Below are positions 24,513 through 33,189 of a DNA stretch of 56,670 nt, piece by piece. Both the position numbers and the translations under genes were made by a program. The DNA is from Chloroflexota bacterium (lineage in GTDB: Bacteria > Chloroflexota > Dormibacteria > Dormibacterales > Dormibacteraceae). Where the stretch lies: assembly GCA_005882135.1 (NCBI GenBank), contig VBDR01000035.1:1-56670 (forward strand), written 5' to 3'. Under the pieces are notes generated by a model. That model was not told where the DNA came from. It worked only from the letters and a program-made list of their open reading frames with translations, and did not search any database. How positions within the stretch are numbered: position 1 is the first letter of the stretch; every line of letters starts with the position of its first letter.

Positions 24513-25205
24513 ATGCAATTAGATCAGTCTAACAACGCCTCGGCGGAACCTTCCGAGGTGGTCTCGCGCTACCTCGAGGCGATCTATTACATGTGGGCGG
24601 AGAAGGAGCCGCTGCGCAGTGCAAGGCTGGCGGACTGGCTCGGGGTCAGCCGACCCACGGTGGCGGTAGGGCTGCGCCGCATGACGCGTGACGGCCTGGT
24701 GCGCATGAACGGGCGCAAGGAGATCGAGCTGACCCCGAGGGGCATGCGGTCGGCCGAGTCGATCGTGCGCCGCCACCGAATCATGGAACGCTGGCTGACC
24801 GACGGCCTCGGTCTCGACTGGGTGACCGCCGACGCCGAGGCCGCGCGCCTGGAGCACGCCGTTTCGGAGGTCGTCGAGCAGCGGCTGTACGAGGTCCTGG
24901 GCCGGCCCGCCACCTGTCCGCACGGCAACCCGATCCCCGGCCACTCGGAGGCTTCGCCTCGCGAGGTGAGGCTCTCCTCGCTGCGCACCGGCGATCGCGC
25001 AAGCGTGACCCGCGTCTCGGAGGTTGCGGAGCGCGAGGCCCCGCTGCTCCTCGGCTACCTCCACCAGCGAGACCTGACGCCAGGCCGCGAGGTGACGGTG
25101 GTGGAAGCCGATGAGGTCGGAAAAACGTTGCGCGTTCGAGTCGCGGAGAGGGACGTGACGCTGAGCCACGAGACCGCCTCCAAGGTCTGGGCGGTTCTCC
25201 CTTAG
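24513..25205 (+). CDS. DtxR/MntR-family metal-dependent repressor
   Basis: A 230-residue regulator: winged helix (YLEAIYYMWAEKEPLRSARLADWLGVSRPTV..RM), then the metal-binding/dimer domain (RRHRIMERWLTDGLGLDWVTADAEAARLEHAVSE) with conserved His and Glu, CPHGNPIPG, and a C-terminal FeoA/SH3-like domain (LRTGDRASVTRVSE). It should repress metal uptake when iron or manganese is plentiful, with the adjacent ZIP gene as the obvious target. ATG 24513 is the outermost start; GTG 24558, just before the conserved region, is an alternative that would leave the operator outside the coding part. Confidence 0.9.
   Translation: MQLDQSNNASAEPSEVVSRYLEAIYYMWAEKEPLRSARLADWLGVSRPTVAVGLRRMTRDGLVRMNGRKEIELTPRGMRSAESIVRRHRIMERWLTDGLGLDWVTADAEAARLEHAVSEVVEQRLYEVLGRPATCPHGNPIPGHSEASPREVRLSSLRTGDRASVTRVSEVAEREAPLLLGYLHQRDLTPGREVTVVEADEVGKTLRVRVAERDVTLSHETASKVWAVLP
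24519..24532. promoter_or_regulatory. Candidate metal-regulator operator TTAGATCAGTCTAA
   Basis: TTAGA-tcag-TCTAA is a perfect 5-bp inverted repeat around a 4-bp centre, and the TTAG/CTAA ends recall DtxR/IdeR boxes. It lies just inside the ATG-initiated reading of the regulator gene; if translation begins at the GTG at 24558 the box would be in the leader between the two divergent genes. Confidence 0.45.
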
Positions 25206-25228
25206 CCGGACACTTCGCGAACGAGTCC

Positions 25229-25639
25229 CTAGACCGGCTGCGGTGAGGTGCAGAACGCGCAGCGCCTGGCGTCTTTCGGGATCTCGCTCAGGCACTCGGT
25301 GCACTTTTTGGTGGTCGGATCCGGCGGCGGCTCCTTCCGCGACCGCGCCAGCCATGCGGTGTAGGGGGTCACGACGAAGAAGTAGATGACCGCGGCGATG
25401 ATGAGGAACGACAAGATCGCATTGATGAAATCGCCGTAGAGGAACTTGCTGTTGTTGACGGTGAAGTAGAGGCTGGCGAAGTCCGGCTTGCCGCCCAGCG
25501 CCGCGATGAGGGGGGTGACGAGGTCTTTCACGAAAGCGGTCACCACCGCAGCGAACGCGACGCCGATCACGACTGCAATCGCAAGGTCGACCACGTTGCC
25601 GCGCAGGAGGAAGGTCTTGAAGCCCCGAAGCAACGTCAT
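25229..25639 (-). CDS. mscL: Large-conductance mechanosensitive channel MscL with C-terminal zinc ribbon
   Basis: A 136-residue MscL. The N-terminal amphipathic helix and pore helix are seen in FKTFLLRGNVVDLAIAVVIGVAF, followed by a periplasmic loop and TM2 (INAILSFLIIAAVIYFFVV). MscL releases solutes when turgor rises. Instead of the usual charged cytosolic helix, the C-terminus carries a zinc-ribbon-like knuckle pair (CTECLSEIPKDARRCAFC). Its start overlaps the end of the upstream alcohol dehydrogenase gene by 4 nt. Confidence 0.92.
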   Translation of the reverse strand: MTLLRGFKTFLLRGNVVDLAIAVVIGVAFAAVVTAFVKDLVTPLIAALGGKPDFASLYFTVNNSKFLYGDFINAILSFLIIAAVIYFFVVTPYTAWLARSRKEPPPDPTTKKCTECLSEIPKDARRCAFCTSPQPV

Positions 25640-26688
25640 CCCTCCATCGAAAGCACGACCTTGCCGAACTGTTCCGCCTCGTCGAGCCGAGTGAGCGCCC
25701 CCTCAACCTCGGCCAGCGGGTAAACGCTGTCGACGACAGGCCGCATTCCCTCGTCCATGGCTTTGAGCACCGCCTCGAACTCGTCCTTGTTACCCATGGT
25801 CGAACCGAGAAGGTCCATCTGGCCCCAGAAGAGACGCGGCATCGTGATCTCGGCTTTGACCCCTGTCGTGGACCCGCATGTCACGACGCGGCCGCCCATC
25901 ACCACCGAGCGCATCGATTCGTTGAGGGTCGCGGGACCGACATGCTCGACCACCACGTCGGCGCCGCCGCCGGTCGCATCGCGGACGTCTTGGCTGAACT
26001 CAGTGGACTCGAACGCCGCCTCGGCGCCCAGCTCGAGGGCCCGCTTGCGCTTGCCCCCGCTGCGGCTGGTGACGAAGACCCGCGCCCCGAGATGCCTGGC
26101 GATCGTGATCGCGGCGACGGCGACGCCGCCCCCCGCGCCAACGACGAGGAGCTTCTCGCCGGCGCGCACGCGGGCGCGGGTGGTCAGCATCCGCCAGGCG
26201 GTCAGGAAGGTGAGGGGAAACGCCCCGGCTTCGGTCCAGGAAAGAGCCTTGGGCTTGCGATACACGTTGCGGGCGTCGACATGCAACACCTCGCAGGCCG
26301 TCCCGTCCGAGTGCTCGCCGATCACCCCGAAGTGCGGGCATCTGACGTTCTGGCCGGAGCGGCACCACTCGCACGTCCAGTCGCAGACGACCGGGTAGAT
26401 CACGACCTCGTCCCCTGGCCGCCACGCCGGATCGCCGGACGCCTGGACCACGCCGGCGCCATCGGCGGCGATCACCCGCGGCGGGGTCACGCGTTGCGCC
26501 CCATGCGCCAGGAAGAGGTCCAGGTGGTTGATCGAAGCGGCTCGAATTGCAATCGCCACCGCCCCGGAGACAGGCTCCGTGCGGGGCCGGGTTCGAACCC
26601 GAACCCCGGCCGGCCCGAGCGGCTCCTCGTACACGGCCGCCCTACCCTGGCTCAAAACCGTGATGCTCGTGGCCCCCGGCGAGGTCAT
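25636..26688 (-). CDS. Zinc-type alcohol dehydrogenase / MDR-family oxidoreductase
   Basis: A 350-residue medium-chain dehydrogenase. N-terminal GroES-like domain, structural zinc loop with four Cys (CDWTCEWCRSGQNVRC), and a Rossmann domain with VVGAGGGVAVAA for NAD(P). The catalytic zinc ligands are atypical: the usual C-G-T/S-D is SINHLD and GHE is AADGAG, so it may lack catalytic zinc, as in quinone-oxidoreductase-like members. Substrate unknown. Divergent from the M23 peptidase gene, with an AT-rich 74-bp space between; overlaps mscL downstream. Confidence 0.85.
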   Translation of the reverse strand: MTSPGATSITVLSQGRAAVYEEPLGPAGVRVRTRPRTEPVSGAVAIAIRAASINHLDLFLAHGAQRVTPPRVIAADGAGVVQASGDPAWRPGDEVVIYPVVCDWTCEWCRSGQNVRCPHFGVIGEHSDGTACEVLHVDARNVYRKPKALSWTEAGAFPLTFLTAWRMLTTRARVRAGEKLLVVGAGGGVAVAAITIARHLGARVFVTSRSGGKRKRALELGAEAAFESTEFSQDVRDATGGGADVVVEHVGPATLNESMRSVVMGGRVVTCGSTTGVKAEITMPRLFWGQMDLLGSTMGNKDEFEAVLKAMDEGMRPVVDSVYPLAEVEGALTRLDEAEQFGKVVLSMEG

Positions 26689-26762
26689 TTGCGAAACTTA
26701 ACCAAAATTCGGCCATGTCGTTTGGAGCGCAACCCTACCGTGAACATCCTCGTTCCAAGGCA

Positions 26763-27839
26763 ATGCGGGTTGTCCTCCTGTTTCTCACCCTCGGCTGTCT
26801 CCTTTTGTCAGCGCTCCCCGCGCAGGCTCACTCGGCGCTGCCTCCAGGCCACCAGCCCATCAAGTACTCGCGATGGTCGTACCCGAGCCAGATCAACTAT
26901 GGGCCGATCGAGGACGGGAATGGCGAGATCGGGCAGGGGCCGTCGGCGGGAGCGTTCATGACGCTTCCATTCATGGGCCGGCACTACATCACGTCGATCT
27001 TCGACCACTGCGGCCCCAACTACAACGTCAGCGGGCGCATCTGCCGCTACGACGGCGCGGTGGCATCCGCGGGGATCGGCGGGCCTGACCCGACATTTGA
27101 TGCCGGTTACGCGCAGACACCTGGCGGCCACGATTACCTCTACTACTCAGGGCACGACGGCTACGACTACGGGTTGTACTACGAGCCGGTGGCCGCTGCC
27201 GCGCCTGGCCGGGTGACGCTGGCGAACTGGCTCGTCCCCGGCTGCCATACGTGCCTGAGCGGGCAGACGATCGAGATCGACCACGGCAACGGCCTCCTGA
27301 CCTTCTACGGCCACCTCTCGAAGATCAACGTCTCCAAGGGTCAGTACGTGGCCCGCGGCGAGGTCATCGGCATCTCTGGCATGACCGGCACGGCGACCGG
27401 ACCTCACCTGCATTTCGGCGTCTACCACGTCAACGGCGGCGGGCCGGTCGACCCGTACGGTTGGTCCGGGCCGGGGTCGGATCCCTACTCGCGCGACCTC
27501 GGCGACCTCTGGCTGGGCGGCTCGCCGCGCCACGCGTCGGTGCAGATGCCGAGCGTGACGCTGAGCGCGAACGCCAAAGACGCCGACCCGACGCTGATCG
27601 ACGTGTCCTGGGGAAGCCCGGGCGCGATGAATTTCACGGTCTACGTGGTCACCCGCGGCGGCACGCGCAACGTGTGGACGACGACCCGGGGCAACGGCTC
27701 GTCGACCTTCCACGGCAAGCGCGGCCAGACCTACTGGTTCTGGGCCAACGCCACGTCTGATCTGGGCTGGAGCGACGCCGGGGGATCCGACGTGGTCGAG
27801 GTTCCGCAACGCACCAATAGCGCGGCGGTGTCCAGCTAG
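26763..27839 (+). CDS. Secreted M23-family (LytM-like) peptidase
   Basis: A 358-residue exported protein. The signal peptide is clear (RVVLLFLTLGCLLLSALPAQAHS). The zinc-metallopeptidase core has HDGYDYG (HxxxD) and the PHLHFG motif, with GQTIEIDHGNGLLTFYGHL between, so active-site ligands are intact. Such enzymes cut peptidoglycan cross-bridges. The last about 90 residues look like a fibronectin-type or carbohydrate-binding beta domain. The ATG at 26763 gives the canonical signal peptide; the upstream ATG at 26715 would add 16 unrelated residues. Confidence 0.88.
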   Translation: MRVVLLFLTLGCLLLSALPAQAHSALPPGHQPIKYSRWSYPSQINYGPIEDGNGEIGQGPSAGAFMTLPFMGRHYITSIFDHCGPNYNVSGRICRYDGAVASAGIGGPDPTFDAGYAQTPGGHDYLYYSGHDGYDYGLYYEPVAAAAPGRVTLANWLVPGCHTCLSGQTIEIDHGNGLLTFYGHLSKINVSKGQYVARGEVIGISGMTGTATGPHLHFGVYHVNGGGPVDPYGWSGPGSDPYSRDLGDLWLGGSPRHASVQMPSVTLSANAKDADPTLIDVSWGSPGAMNFTVYVVTRGGTRNVWTTTRGNGSSTFHGKRGQTYWFWANATSDLGWSDAGGSDVVEVPQRTNSAAVSS

Positions 27840-27882
27840 AGCTCGCCGGAGCGCCGGCCCGAGGGTTCCCACGCGACCCTCC

Positions 27883-27888
27883 TAGAAT
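27883..27888 (+). promoter_or_regulatory. -10 box TAGAAT for the acyl-CoA reductase operon
   Basis: TAGAAT ends 9 nt before the GTG start at 27898, in the short space after the M23 gene. No Shine-Dalgarno is seen, so the transcript is probably leaderless. Confidence 0.42.
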
Positions 27889-27897
27889 CAGTCGGTC

Positions 27898-30258
27898 GTG
27901 ATTGCCGATGCCCTCGGGGGCAAGACCATCCTGGTCACTGGCAGCACCGGCTTCCTCGGCAAGTCGATCGTCGAGAAGTGCCTGCGCTCGATCCCCGACA
28001 TCGCGCGCATCAACCTCGCGATCCGCTCCAGCGCCAGGAGGCCGGCCGCCGAACGCTTGGAACGTGAGGTGCTTTCGAGCCCGGCCTTCAAGCGGCTGAA
28101 GGGCGACCTCGGCGAAGAGGGCTTCACGAAACTGGCCAGGGCGAAGCTCGATGTGGTCGAGATCGATCTCGGCCGTGACGGGCTCGGGCTGACCGATCAG
28201 GGCCGCGAACGGCTGCGCGCGTGCGACGTCGTCATCCACTCGGCCGCGGCCGTCGAGTTCGACAATCCGGCCGATCTGTCCGCGCAGACGAATCTGATGG
28301 GCGCAGCCCGCCTGGTCGAGGCGTTGAAGGCCAGCGGCGCCAGGCCACATCTCGTGCACGTCTCCACCGCATACGTAGGCGGGATGCTGCGCGGCCTGGT
28401 GCGCGAGGAGCCGCCGCTGGACCCCGGCCTCAACTGGCGCCATGAAGCCGAGGTCCTCACCAATCTCCGTGGCCCCGTCGAGGAAGAATCGAGGCGGCCC
28501 GAGATCTTGACCCGCCTCCGCCGCGAGGCGCGTTCGCGTATGGGGCCGGCGGGCACGCCCGCGGTCGCGCGCACGACCGAGCGCCTGCGAGATCGGTGGG
28601 TCAAAGAACGACTGATCGAGCGCGGACGCGTGCACGCCAACGCGATGGGCTTCTCGGACATCTACTCATTCACCAAGGCGATGGCCGAGCAGGCGGTGGT
28701 GGAGCTGCACGGCGATATCCCGCTGTCCATCGTGCGGCCGTCGATCATCGAGAGCGCGCTCGACGAACCGTTCGGCGGCTGGCTCGAGGGATTCAGGATG
28801 GCCGAGCCGCTGATCCTCGCTTTTGGTCGCAACATCCTGCGGGATTTCTCGGGGCTGCCAGATGCGCTGCTCGACATCATCCCAGCCGACTTCGTCGTCA
28901 ACACGGTGTTGGCCGTGGCCGCGAATCCACCGCCGGATGCAAGGCCGCGCGTGTATCACGCCGCGTCGGGCAGCCGCAATCCGCTTCGCTTGAGGCGGGT
29001 CGCCGACGAGGCGGGAACGTATTTCACCGAGCATCCGTTGCGCGACCGGTACGGGCAGGCGATCGGTACGCCCTCATGGACCTTTCCAACCCGCCAGGAG
29101 ATCGCGACCCGCGCGCGGACCGCGCTGCGAGTGGTGGAGGCGGCGCAGTGGGTGGTCGAGCGCCTGCCCCTGGGCGCGAACGTCACGCAGCTGTCAGACG
29201 ACCTGTCGGCGGAACGCGACCGACTGGATCGAGGGCTCAACCTGATCCAGCTCTACGGCGTGTATACCGAGGTCGATTGCATCTTCGACACGCGGAACGT
29301 GATGTCGCTGTGGGAGAAGACGCCGGCGGCAGAGCGCAAGAAATTTCCATTCGATCCGGCGCTGTATGACTGGTCGCATTACTTCCAGAATGTGCACTTC
29401 CCGACGGTCGTGCGCATGTCCCGCGCAGAGACGGCGGCACGTAGAGGCAAGCAACCGAGCGGCAGCACCGCTCCGAAGGCGGAGTCGAGCTCCGTGCGGT
29501 CGGCCATCGAGCGCCGCTCTGGGCGCGGCGACGTGCTGGCTGTATTCGATGTCGACGGCACGCTCGTCGAGACCAATGTCGTCGAGTACTACTTATGGAT
29601 GCGGCTGCGCGCGCAACCGCTCGAAGAGTGGCCGTCGTTCATGGCCCGGATGCTGCGGAAGGGGCCGCGATGGCTTTACCTCGAGCGGCGGTCGCGGGCC
29701 GAGTTCCAGCGGAGCTTCTATCGCGAGTACGACGGTCTCGATCCCGAGGTCATGAGGGGGCTCGGGCGCGAGGCGCTGGACGCGGTGACCCTGCGGCGCA
29801 TCTACCCCGAAGGCATGCGCCGCATCCGCGAGCACAAGCGTGCCGGTCACCGCGTGTTGTTGCTGACCGGAGCGCTCGACCTGGTGGTCGAGCCGCTCGC
29901 CGAGCTCCTCGACGTGGAGGTCGACTGCGCGCATCTGCTCGTCAGGGATGGGCGCCTGACTGGCGACCTGCAGTCGCCGCCTCCCGCGGGCGAGGCGCGC
30001 GGGGCGCTGCTCGAGGAGTACGCGTCGCGCAATGGGGTCGCGCTTGCAGAGAGCTTCGCCTACGCCGACTCGCTGTCCGACCTGCCGATGCTCGAGCTCG
30101 TCGGCACGCCCGTGGCCGTGAATCCAGACGCGAGGTTGTCGCAGATGGCGGGCCAGCGCGGCTGGCGCATCGAGCGCTGGCGCATGGCCCCGGGCAACTG
30201 GCGCCTCCCGATGCCAGACCCCCGCTCCCCCGAATACCTGGAGGCAGTAAGACGGTGA
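27898..30258 (+). CDS. Fatty acyl-CoA reductase fused to a HAD-IB phosphatase
   Basis: A 786-residue two-domain protein. Residues 1-480 are an extended short-chain dehydrogenase of the fatty acyl-CoA reductase (NAD_binding_4/male-sterility) type: GSTGFLGKS for NADP(H), VSTAYVGG, the YSFTK catalytic pair (Tyr, Lys) and SIVRPSIIES. These reduce acyl-CoA to aldehyde or alcohol. After a Ser/Arg-rich linker (about 505-545), residues 546-786 are a HAD-IB phosphatase with FDVDGTLVETN (nucleophile Asp551, acid Asp553), LLTGALD and the late acidic motif YADSLSDLPML. The fusion couples acyl reduction with dephosphorylation, suggesting a glycerolipid or related pathway. It heads an operon with a dehydrogenase, a LarA-like protein and PlsC. 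The stop codon lies in the first copy of a tandem repeat. Confidence 0.85.
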   Translation: MIADALGGKTILVTGSTGFLGKSIVEKCLRSIPDIARINLAIRSSARRPAAERLEREVLSSPAFKRLKGDLGEEGFTKLARAKLDVVEIDLGRDGLGLTDQGRERLRACDVVIHSAAAVEFDNPADLSAQTNLMGAARLVEALKASGARPHLVHVSTAYVGGMLRGLVREEPPLDPGLNWRHEAEVLTNLRGPVEEESRRPEILTRLRREARSRMGPAGTPAVARTTERLRDRWVKERLIERGRVHANAMGFSDIYSFTKAMAEQAVVELHGDIPLSIVRPSIIESALDEPFGGWLEGFRMAEPLILAFGRNILRDFSGLPDALLDIIPADFVVNTVLAVAANPPPDARPRVYHAASGSRNPLRLRRVADEAGTYFTEHPLRDRYGQAIGTPSWTFPTRQEIATRARTALRVVEAAQWVVERLPLGANVTQLSDDLSAERDRLDRGLNLIQLYGVYTEVDCIFDTRNVMSLWEKTPAAERKKFPFDPALYDWSHYFQNVHFPTVVRMSRAETAARRGKQPSGSTAPKAESSSVRSAIERRSGRGDVLAVFDVDGTLVETNVVEYYLWMRLRAQPLEEWPSFMARMLRKGPRWLYLERRSRAEFQRSFYREYDGLDPEVMRGLGREALDAVTLRRIYPEGMRRIREHKRAGHRVLLLTGALDLVVEPLAELLDVEVDCAHLLVRDGRLTGDLQSPPPAGEARGALLEEYASRNGVALAESFAYADSLSDLPMLELVGTPVAVNPDARLSQMAGQRGWRIERWRMAPGNWRLPMPDPRSPEYLEAVRR

Positions 30259-30386
30259 GGCTGGCAGAGTTCACCTCCCCACTCTGTGGGGAGGTCGGCG
30301 GCGCAGCCGCCGGGAGGGGAGTGAGGCTGGCAGAGTTCACCTCCCCACCCTGTGGGGAGGTCGGCGGCGCAGCCGCCGGGAGGGGA
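30255..30386 (+). repeat. Tandem pair of 66-bp GC-rich palindromic repeats, family A
   Basis: Units 30255-30320 and 30321-30386 differ by one base (ACTCTG versus ACCCTG). Each has an ACCTCCCC...GGGGAGGT hairpin followed by a GGCGGC-gca-GCCGCC hairpin and GGGAGGGGA. They include the stop codon of the acyl-CoA reductase and end 6 bases before the next start. As two hairpins each, they could attenuate or process the message. Confidence 0.85.
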
Positions 30387-30391
30387 GTGGC

Positions 30392-31573
30392 GTGCTGGCA
30401 TTGACGTACGCAAGGTCGATCCCCGCCTTCGCCGTCGTGAAAGCCGCCGGCGGGCGTGCCGACGTGGCCACCAGCGCCCTTTCGATGCTGAAGCTGGGCG
30501 ACGTGCCGGAGCCTCAGCTACCCGCGCGGGATTGGGTCCGGGTGATGCCGAGCCTCAGCGGCATCTGCGGCTCGGACCTGGCGGCGATCAGCGGCCACGT
30601 GTCGCTCTATCTCGATCCGCTGACCAGCTATCCGTTCATCCCCGGCCACGAGGTCGTGGGCGTGCTCGACGACGGCGCACGGGTCGTGATCGAGCCGGCG
30701 CTCGGATGTCTCGTCCGTGGCGTCGATCCGCCATGTCCGCGCTGCGCGGAGGGGCGGCCCGGCCTCTGCTACAACGTCACGGAGGGTCCGATCGAGGTCG
30801 GTCTCCAGACCGGTTACTGCGCCGATACCGGCGGGGGCTGGGGCGAGACGCTGGTCGCACATCCGAGCCAGGTCCACCCGGTGCCGGATTCGTTGACCGA
30901 TGAGGCGGCCGTGCTCATCGAGCCGTTCGCGTGCTGCGTCCACGCGGCGCTGCGCGGGGGAGCGACCAAAGACGACATGGTCGTCGTCGCGGGCGCGGGC
31001 ACGATCGGCCTCCTCACCGTCGCCGCGGTCAAGCTCTTCACCCCGCCCAAGCGCTTGATCGCGATTGCCAAACATCCGACCCAGCGCGACCTCGCCCGCA
31101 AGCTGGGCGCGGACCAGGTCGTCGCGCCGGCGGATGTGTTTCAGCGAGTCCGATTTGCGACCGCCGCTCGAAGGCTCGAAGGCATGAACCGTCCGCTGCT
31201 CCTGGGCGGCTCCGATGTCACGTTCGAGTGCGTCGGCCGCGCCGACAGCCTCAACGATGCGGTGCGGTTCACTCGTGAGGGGGGGACTGTCGTCGTGGTC
31301 GGGATGCCAGGGGAGCAGAAGGTCGACTGGGCGCCGATCTGGCAGCGCGAGCTAACGGTGACTGGTGCGTACGCGTACGGCACGGAGCCGAAACGAAAGG
31401 GTCGAAAGACGTTCGAGCTTGCGCTCGAGGCCGCGCCGGAAATGCACCTCGACGAGTTGACCGGCCCGCTGTTCGGGCTCGGTGAGTACCGGGACGCGAT
31501 CGCGTACGCGATGAGCGCCGGACGGCTTGGGGCCGTGAAGGTCGCGTTTGATCTGCGACGATTGAGGGCCTGA
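30392..31573 (+). CDS. Zinc-dependent medium-chain dehydrogenase
   Basis: A 393-residue MDR dehydrogenase with catalytic zinc ligands visible: SGICGSD (Cys), GHEVVG (His-Glu), and a structural-zinc-like Cys cluster (CLVRG...PCPRCAEGRPGLC). The NAD(P) site is VVVAGAGTIGLLTV. It probably oxidises or reduces an alcohol/aldehyde; the upstream reductase suggests a long-chain aldehyde or alcohol intermediate, but that is inference. GTG start directly after the tandem repeat, and its stop overlaps the next ATG (TGATG). Confidence 0.85.
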   Translation: MLALTYARSIPAFAVVKAAGGRADVATSALSMLKLGDVPEPQLPARDWVRVMPSLSGICGSDLAAISGHVSLYLDPLTSYPFIPGHEVVGVLDDGARVVIEPALGCLVRGVDPPCPRCAEGRPGLCYNVTEGPIEVGLQTGYCADTGGGWGETLVAHPSQVHPVPDSLTDEAAVLIEPFACCVHAALRGGATKDDMVVVAGAGTIGLLTVAAVKLFTPPKRLIAIAKHPTQRDLARKLGADQVVAPADVFQRVRFATAARRLEGMNRPLLLGGSDVTFECVGRADSLNDAVRFTREGGTVVVVGMPGEQKVDWAPIWQRELTVTGAYAYGTEPKRKGRKTFELALEAAPEMHLDELTGPLFGLGEYRDAIAYAMSAGRLGAVKVAFDLRRLRA

Positions 31574-33153
31574 TGCCTCGACCGGGTGCGGTGATCGAAG
31601 TCGATAGAAACACGCCGCCGGTGCTCTTCCATTTCGGCGAGGGCATCCGGCTGGAGAAGATGCCGCTTGGGGCACGCATCGTCTATCCGCCCGATCCCCT
31701 GGAGCCAATCGCGCATCCGGAGCGCGCGATCAAGCGCGCGCTCGCCAAGCCGCTGGAGGACGATCCCCTGAAGTCGCTGCTCCGGCGCGGGATGAAGATG
31801 ACGATCGCCTTCGACGATCTATCCTTGCCCCTTCCGCCAATGGCCGCGCCCGATGTGCGCCAGCTCGTGATGGAAGAGGTGATCGACATGGCCGCCGAGG
31901 CGGGCATCGACGACCTGCACATCATCGCCGCGCTCGGCCTTCACCGCCGCATGACCGAAGACGAGGTACGCCACATCGTCGGCGAGCGCATCTTCACCAC
32001 GTTCCATCCAGACCGTCTCTACCAGCACGATGGCGAAGACTTGGAGAACAACGTCTATGTCGGAAAGACCGCCCAGGGAGAGGAGGTCACGCTGAACCGA
32101 CGCGCAGCGGAATCAGACCTCGTCATCTACGTGAACCTGACCCTTGTCCCCATGGACGGCGGCCACAAGTCGATGTCGACAGGGCTTGCGTCGTTCCGCA
32201 GCATCCGCGCCCATCACAACGCCAAGACGCTTCTCGCCTCGCGGTCGTACATGAATCCGCCGGACTCTGCGCTGCATCAGTCATGCATCCGCCAGGGTCA
32301 GCTCATCGAGGACACCGTCCGCGTGTTCCATATCGAGACGACCGTCAACAACCACGCCTTTCCGGCGGTGGCCAACTTCATGCAGAAGCGCGAGACCGAC
32401 TGGACGCCACAGGACCAGGCGATGTTCCTGGCCACCAAGCAGATGACCGACATCATGCCCCCGGCGTTCAAGCGCAACGTCTTTCACGCCATGCGCGCGC
32501 CCTATGGCATGACCGCCGTGCACGCGGGGCAGGTGGACGCGGTGCATGATAAGACGCTCGAGGCGGTGCGCAAGCAGATCAACGTGCCGGTTGAAGGGCA
32601 GACCGACATCGTCACGTTGGGAGTCCCTTACCTCGGCCCTTACAACATCAACGCGCCCATGAACCCGATCCTCGTCGTGTGCATGGGGCTCGGCTATCTC
32701 TTCAACTTCTACCGCAACAAGCCCGTGCTGAGGAAAGGCGGTGTGCTGATCCTGACGCACCCGTGTCGCTACGAGTTCGACGCGGTGCAGCACCCGAGCT
32801 ACATCGACTACTACGACGAGGTGTTGGCCGACACAAAAGATCCAATCGAGATCGAAAAGAAGTACGAGATTCGGTTCGCGGAAGACCCGTGGTTTCGCCA
32901 GCTATACCGCAAGTCACACGCCTATCACGGCATCCACCCGCACTACGCCTGGATCTGGGCCGCGCACGCAATGGAGCACGCGGGCGACATCATCTTCGTC
33001 GGCGCCGACCGCGACGTTGTGCACCGCCTCGGGTTCAAATGCGCGACCACGCTCGATGACGCTTTCGAGATGGCTGAGCAGACTGTCGGCCGCTACCCGA
33101 GCGTGACGCACCTTCGGACGCCGCCGATCATGCTCGCCGACGTCGAAGCCTGA
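31573..33153 (+). CDS. LarA-like (DUF2088) nickel-pincer racemase homologue, divergent
   Basis: A 526-residue protein whose N-terminal half resembles LarA/DUF2088: a Rossmann-like part with IIAALGLHRRMTEDEVR (LarA: ATGLHR...) and a lysine-containing loop MDGGHKSMSTG. In lactate racemase a lysine anchors the nickel-pincer nucleotide and nearby His residues do the hydride chemistry. Here the usual PH-x-AG-x-SGG-x-K loop is altered, and about 100 extra residues are present, so the substrate is unlikely to be lactate. It might epimerise or oxidise/reduce a hydroxyl group. Being inside a lipid-type operon (acyl-CoA reductase, dehydrogenase, PlsC) is unusual for this family. No larB/larC/larE is in the window. 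Confidence 0.7.
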   Translation: MPRPGAVIEVDRNTPPVLFHFGEGIRLEKMPLGARIVYPPDPLEPIAHPERAIKRALAKPLEDDPLKSLLRRGMKMTIAFDDLSLPLPPMAAPDVRQLVMEEVIDMAAEAGIDDLHIIAALGLHRRMTEDEVRHIVGERIFTTFHPDRLYQHDGEDLENNVYVGKTAQGEEVTLNRRAAESDLVIYVNLTLVPMDGGHKSMSTGLASFRSIRAHHNAKTLLASRSYMNPPDSALHQSCIRQGQLIEDTVRVFHIETTVNNHAFPAVANFMQKRETDWTPQDQAMFLATKQMTDIMPPAFKRNVFHAMRAPYGMTAVHAGQVDAVHDKTLEAVRKQINVPVEGQTDIVTLGVPYLGPYNINAPMNPILVVCMGLGYLFNFYRNKPVLRKGGVLILTHPCRYEFDAVQHPSYIDYYDEVLADTKDPIEIEKKYEIRFAEDPWFRQLYRKSHAYHGIHPHYAWIWAAHAMEHAGDIIFVGADRDVVHRLGFKCATTLDDAFEMAEQTVGRYPSVTHLRTPPIMLADVEA

Positions 33154-33189
33154 CATCCGTGTTCCGCCCTCTGGTTGGTGACTAGCTCG

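Noticed and set aside
30255..30386. CRISPR array
   Set aside because: Only two adjacent 66-bp units with no spacers and internal palindromes; matches dispersed repeats elsewhere in the window, and no cas genes.
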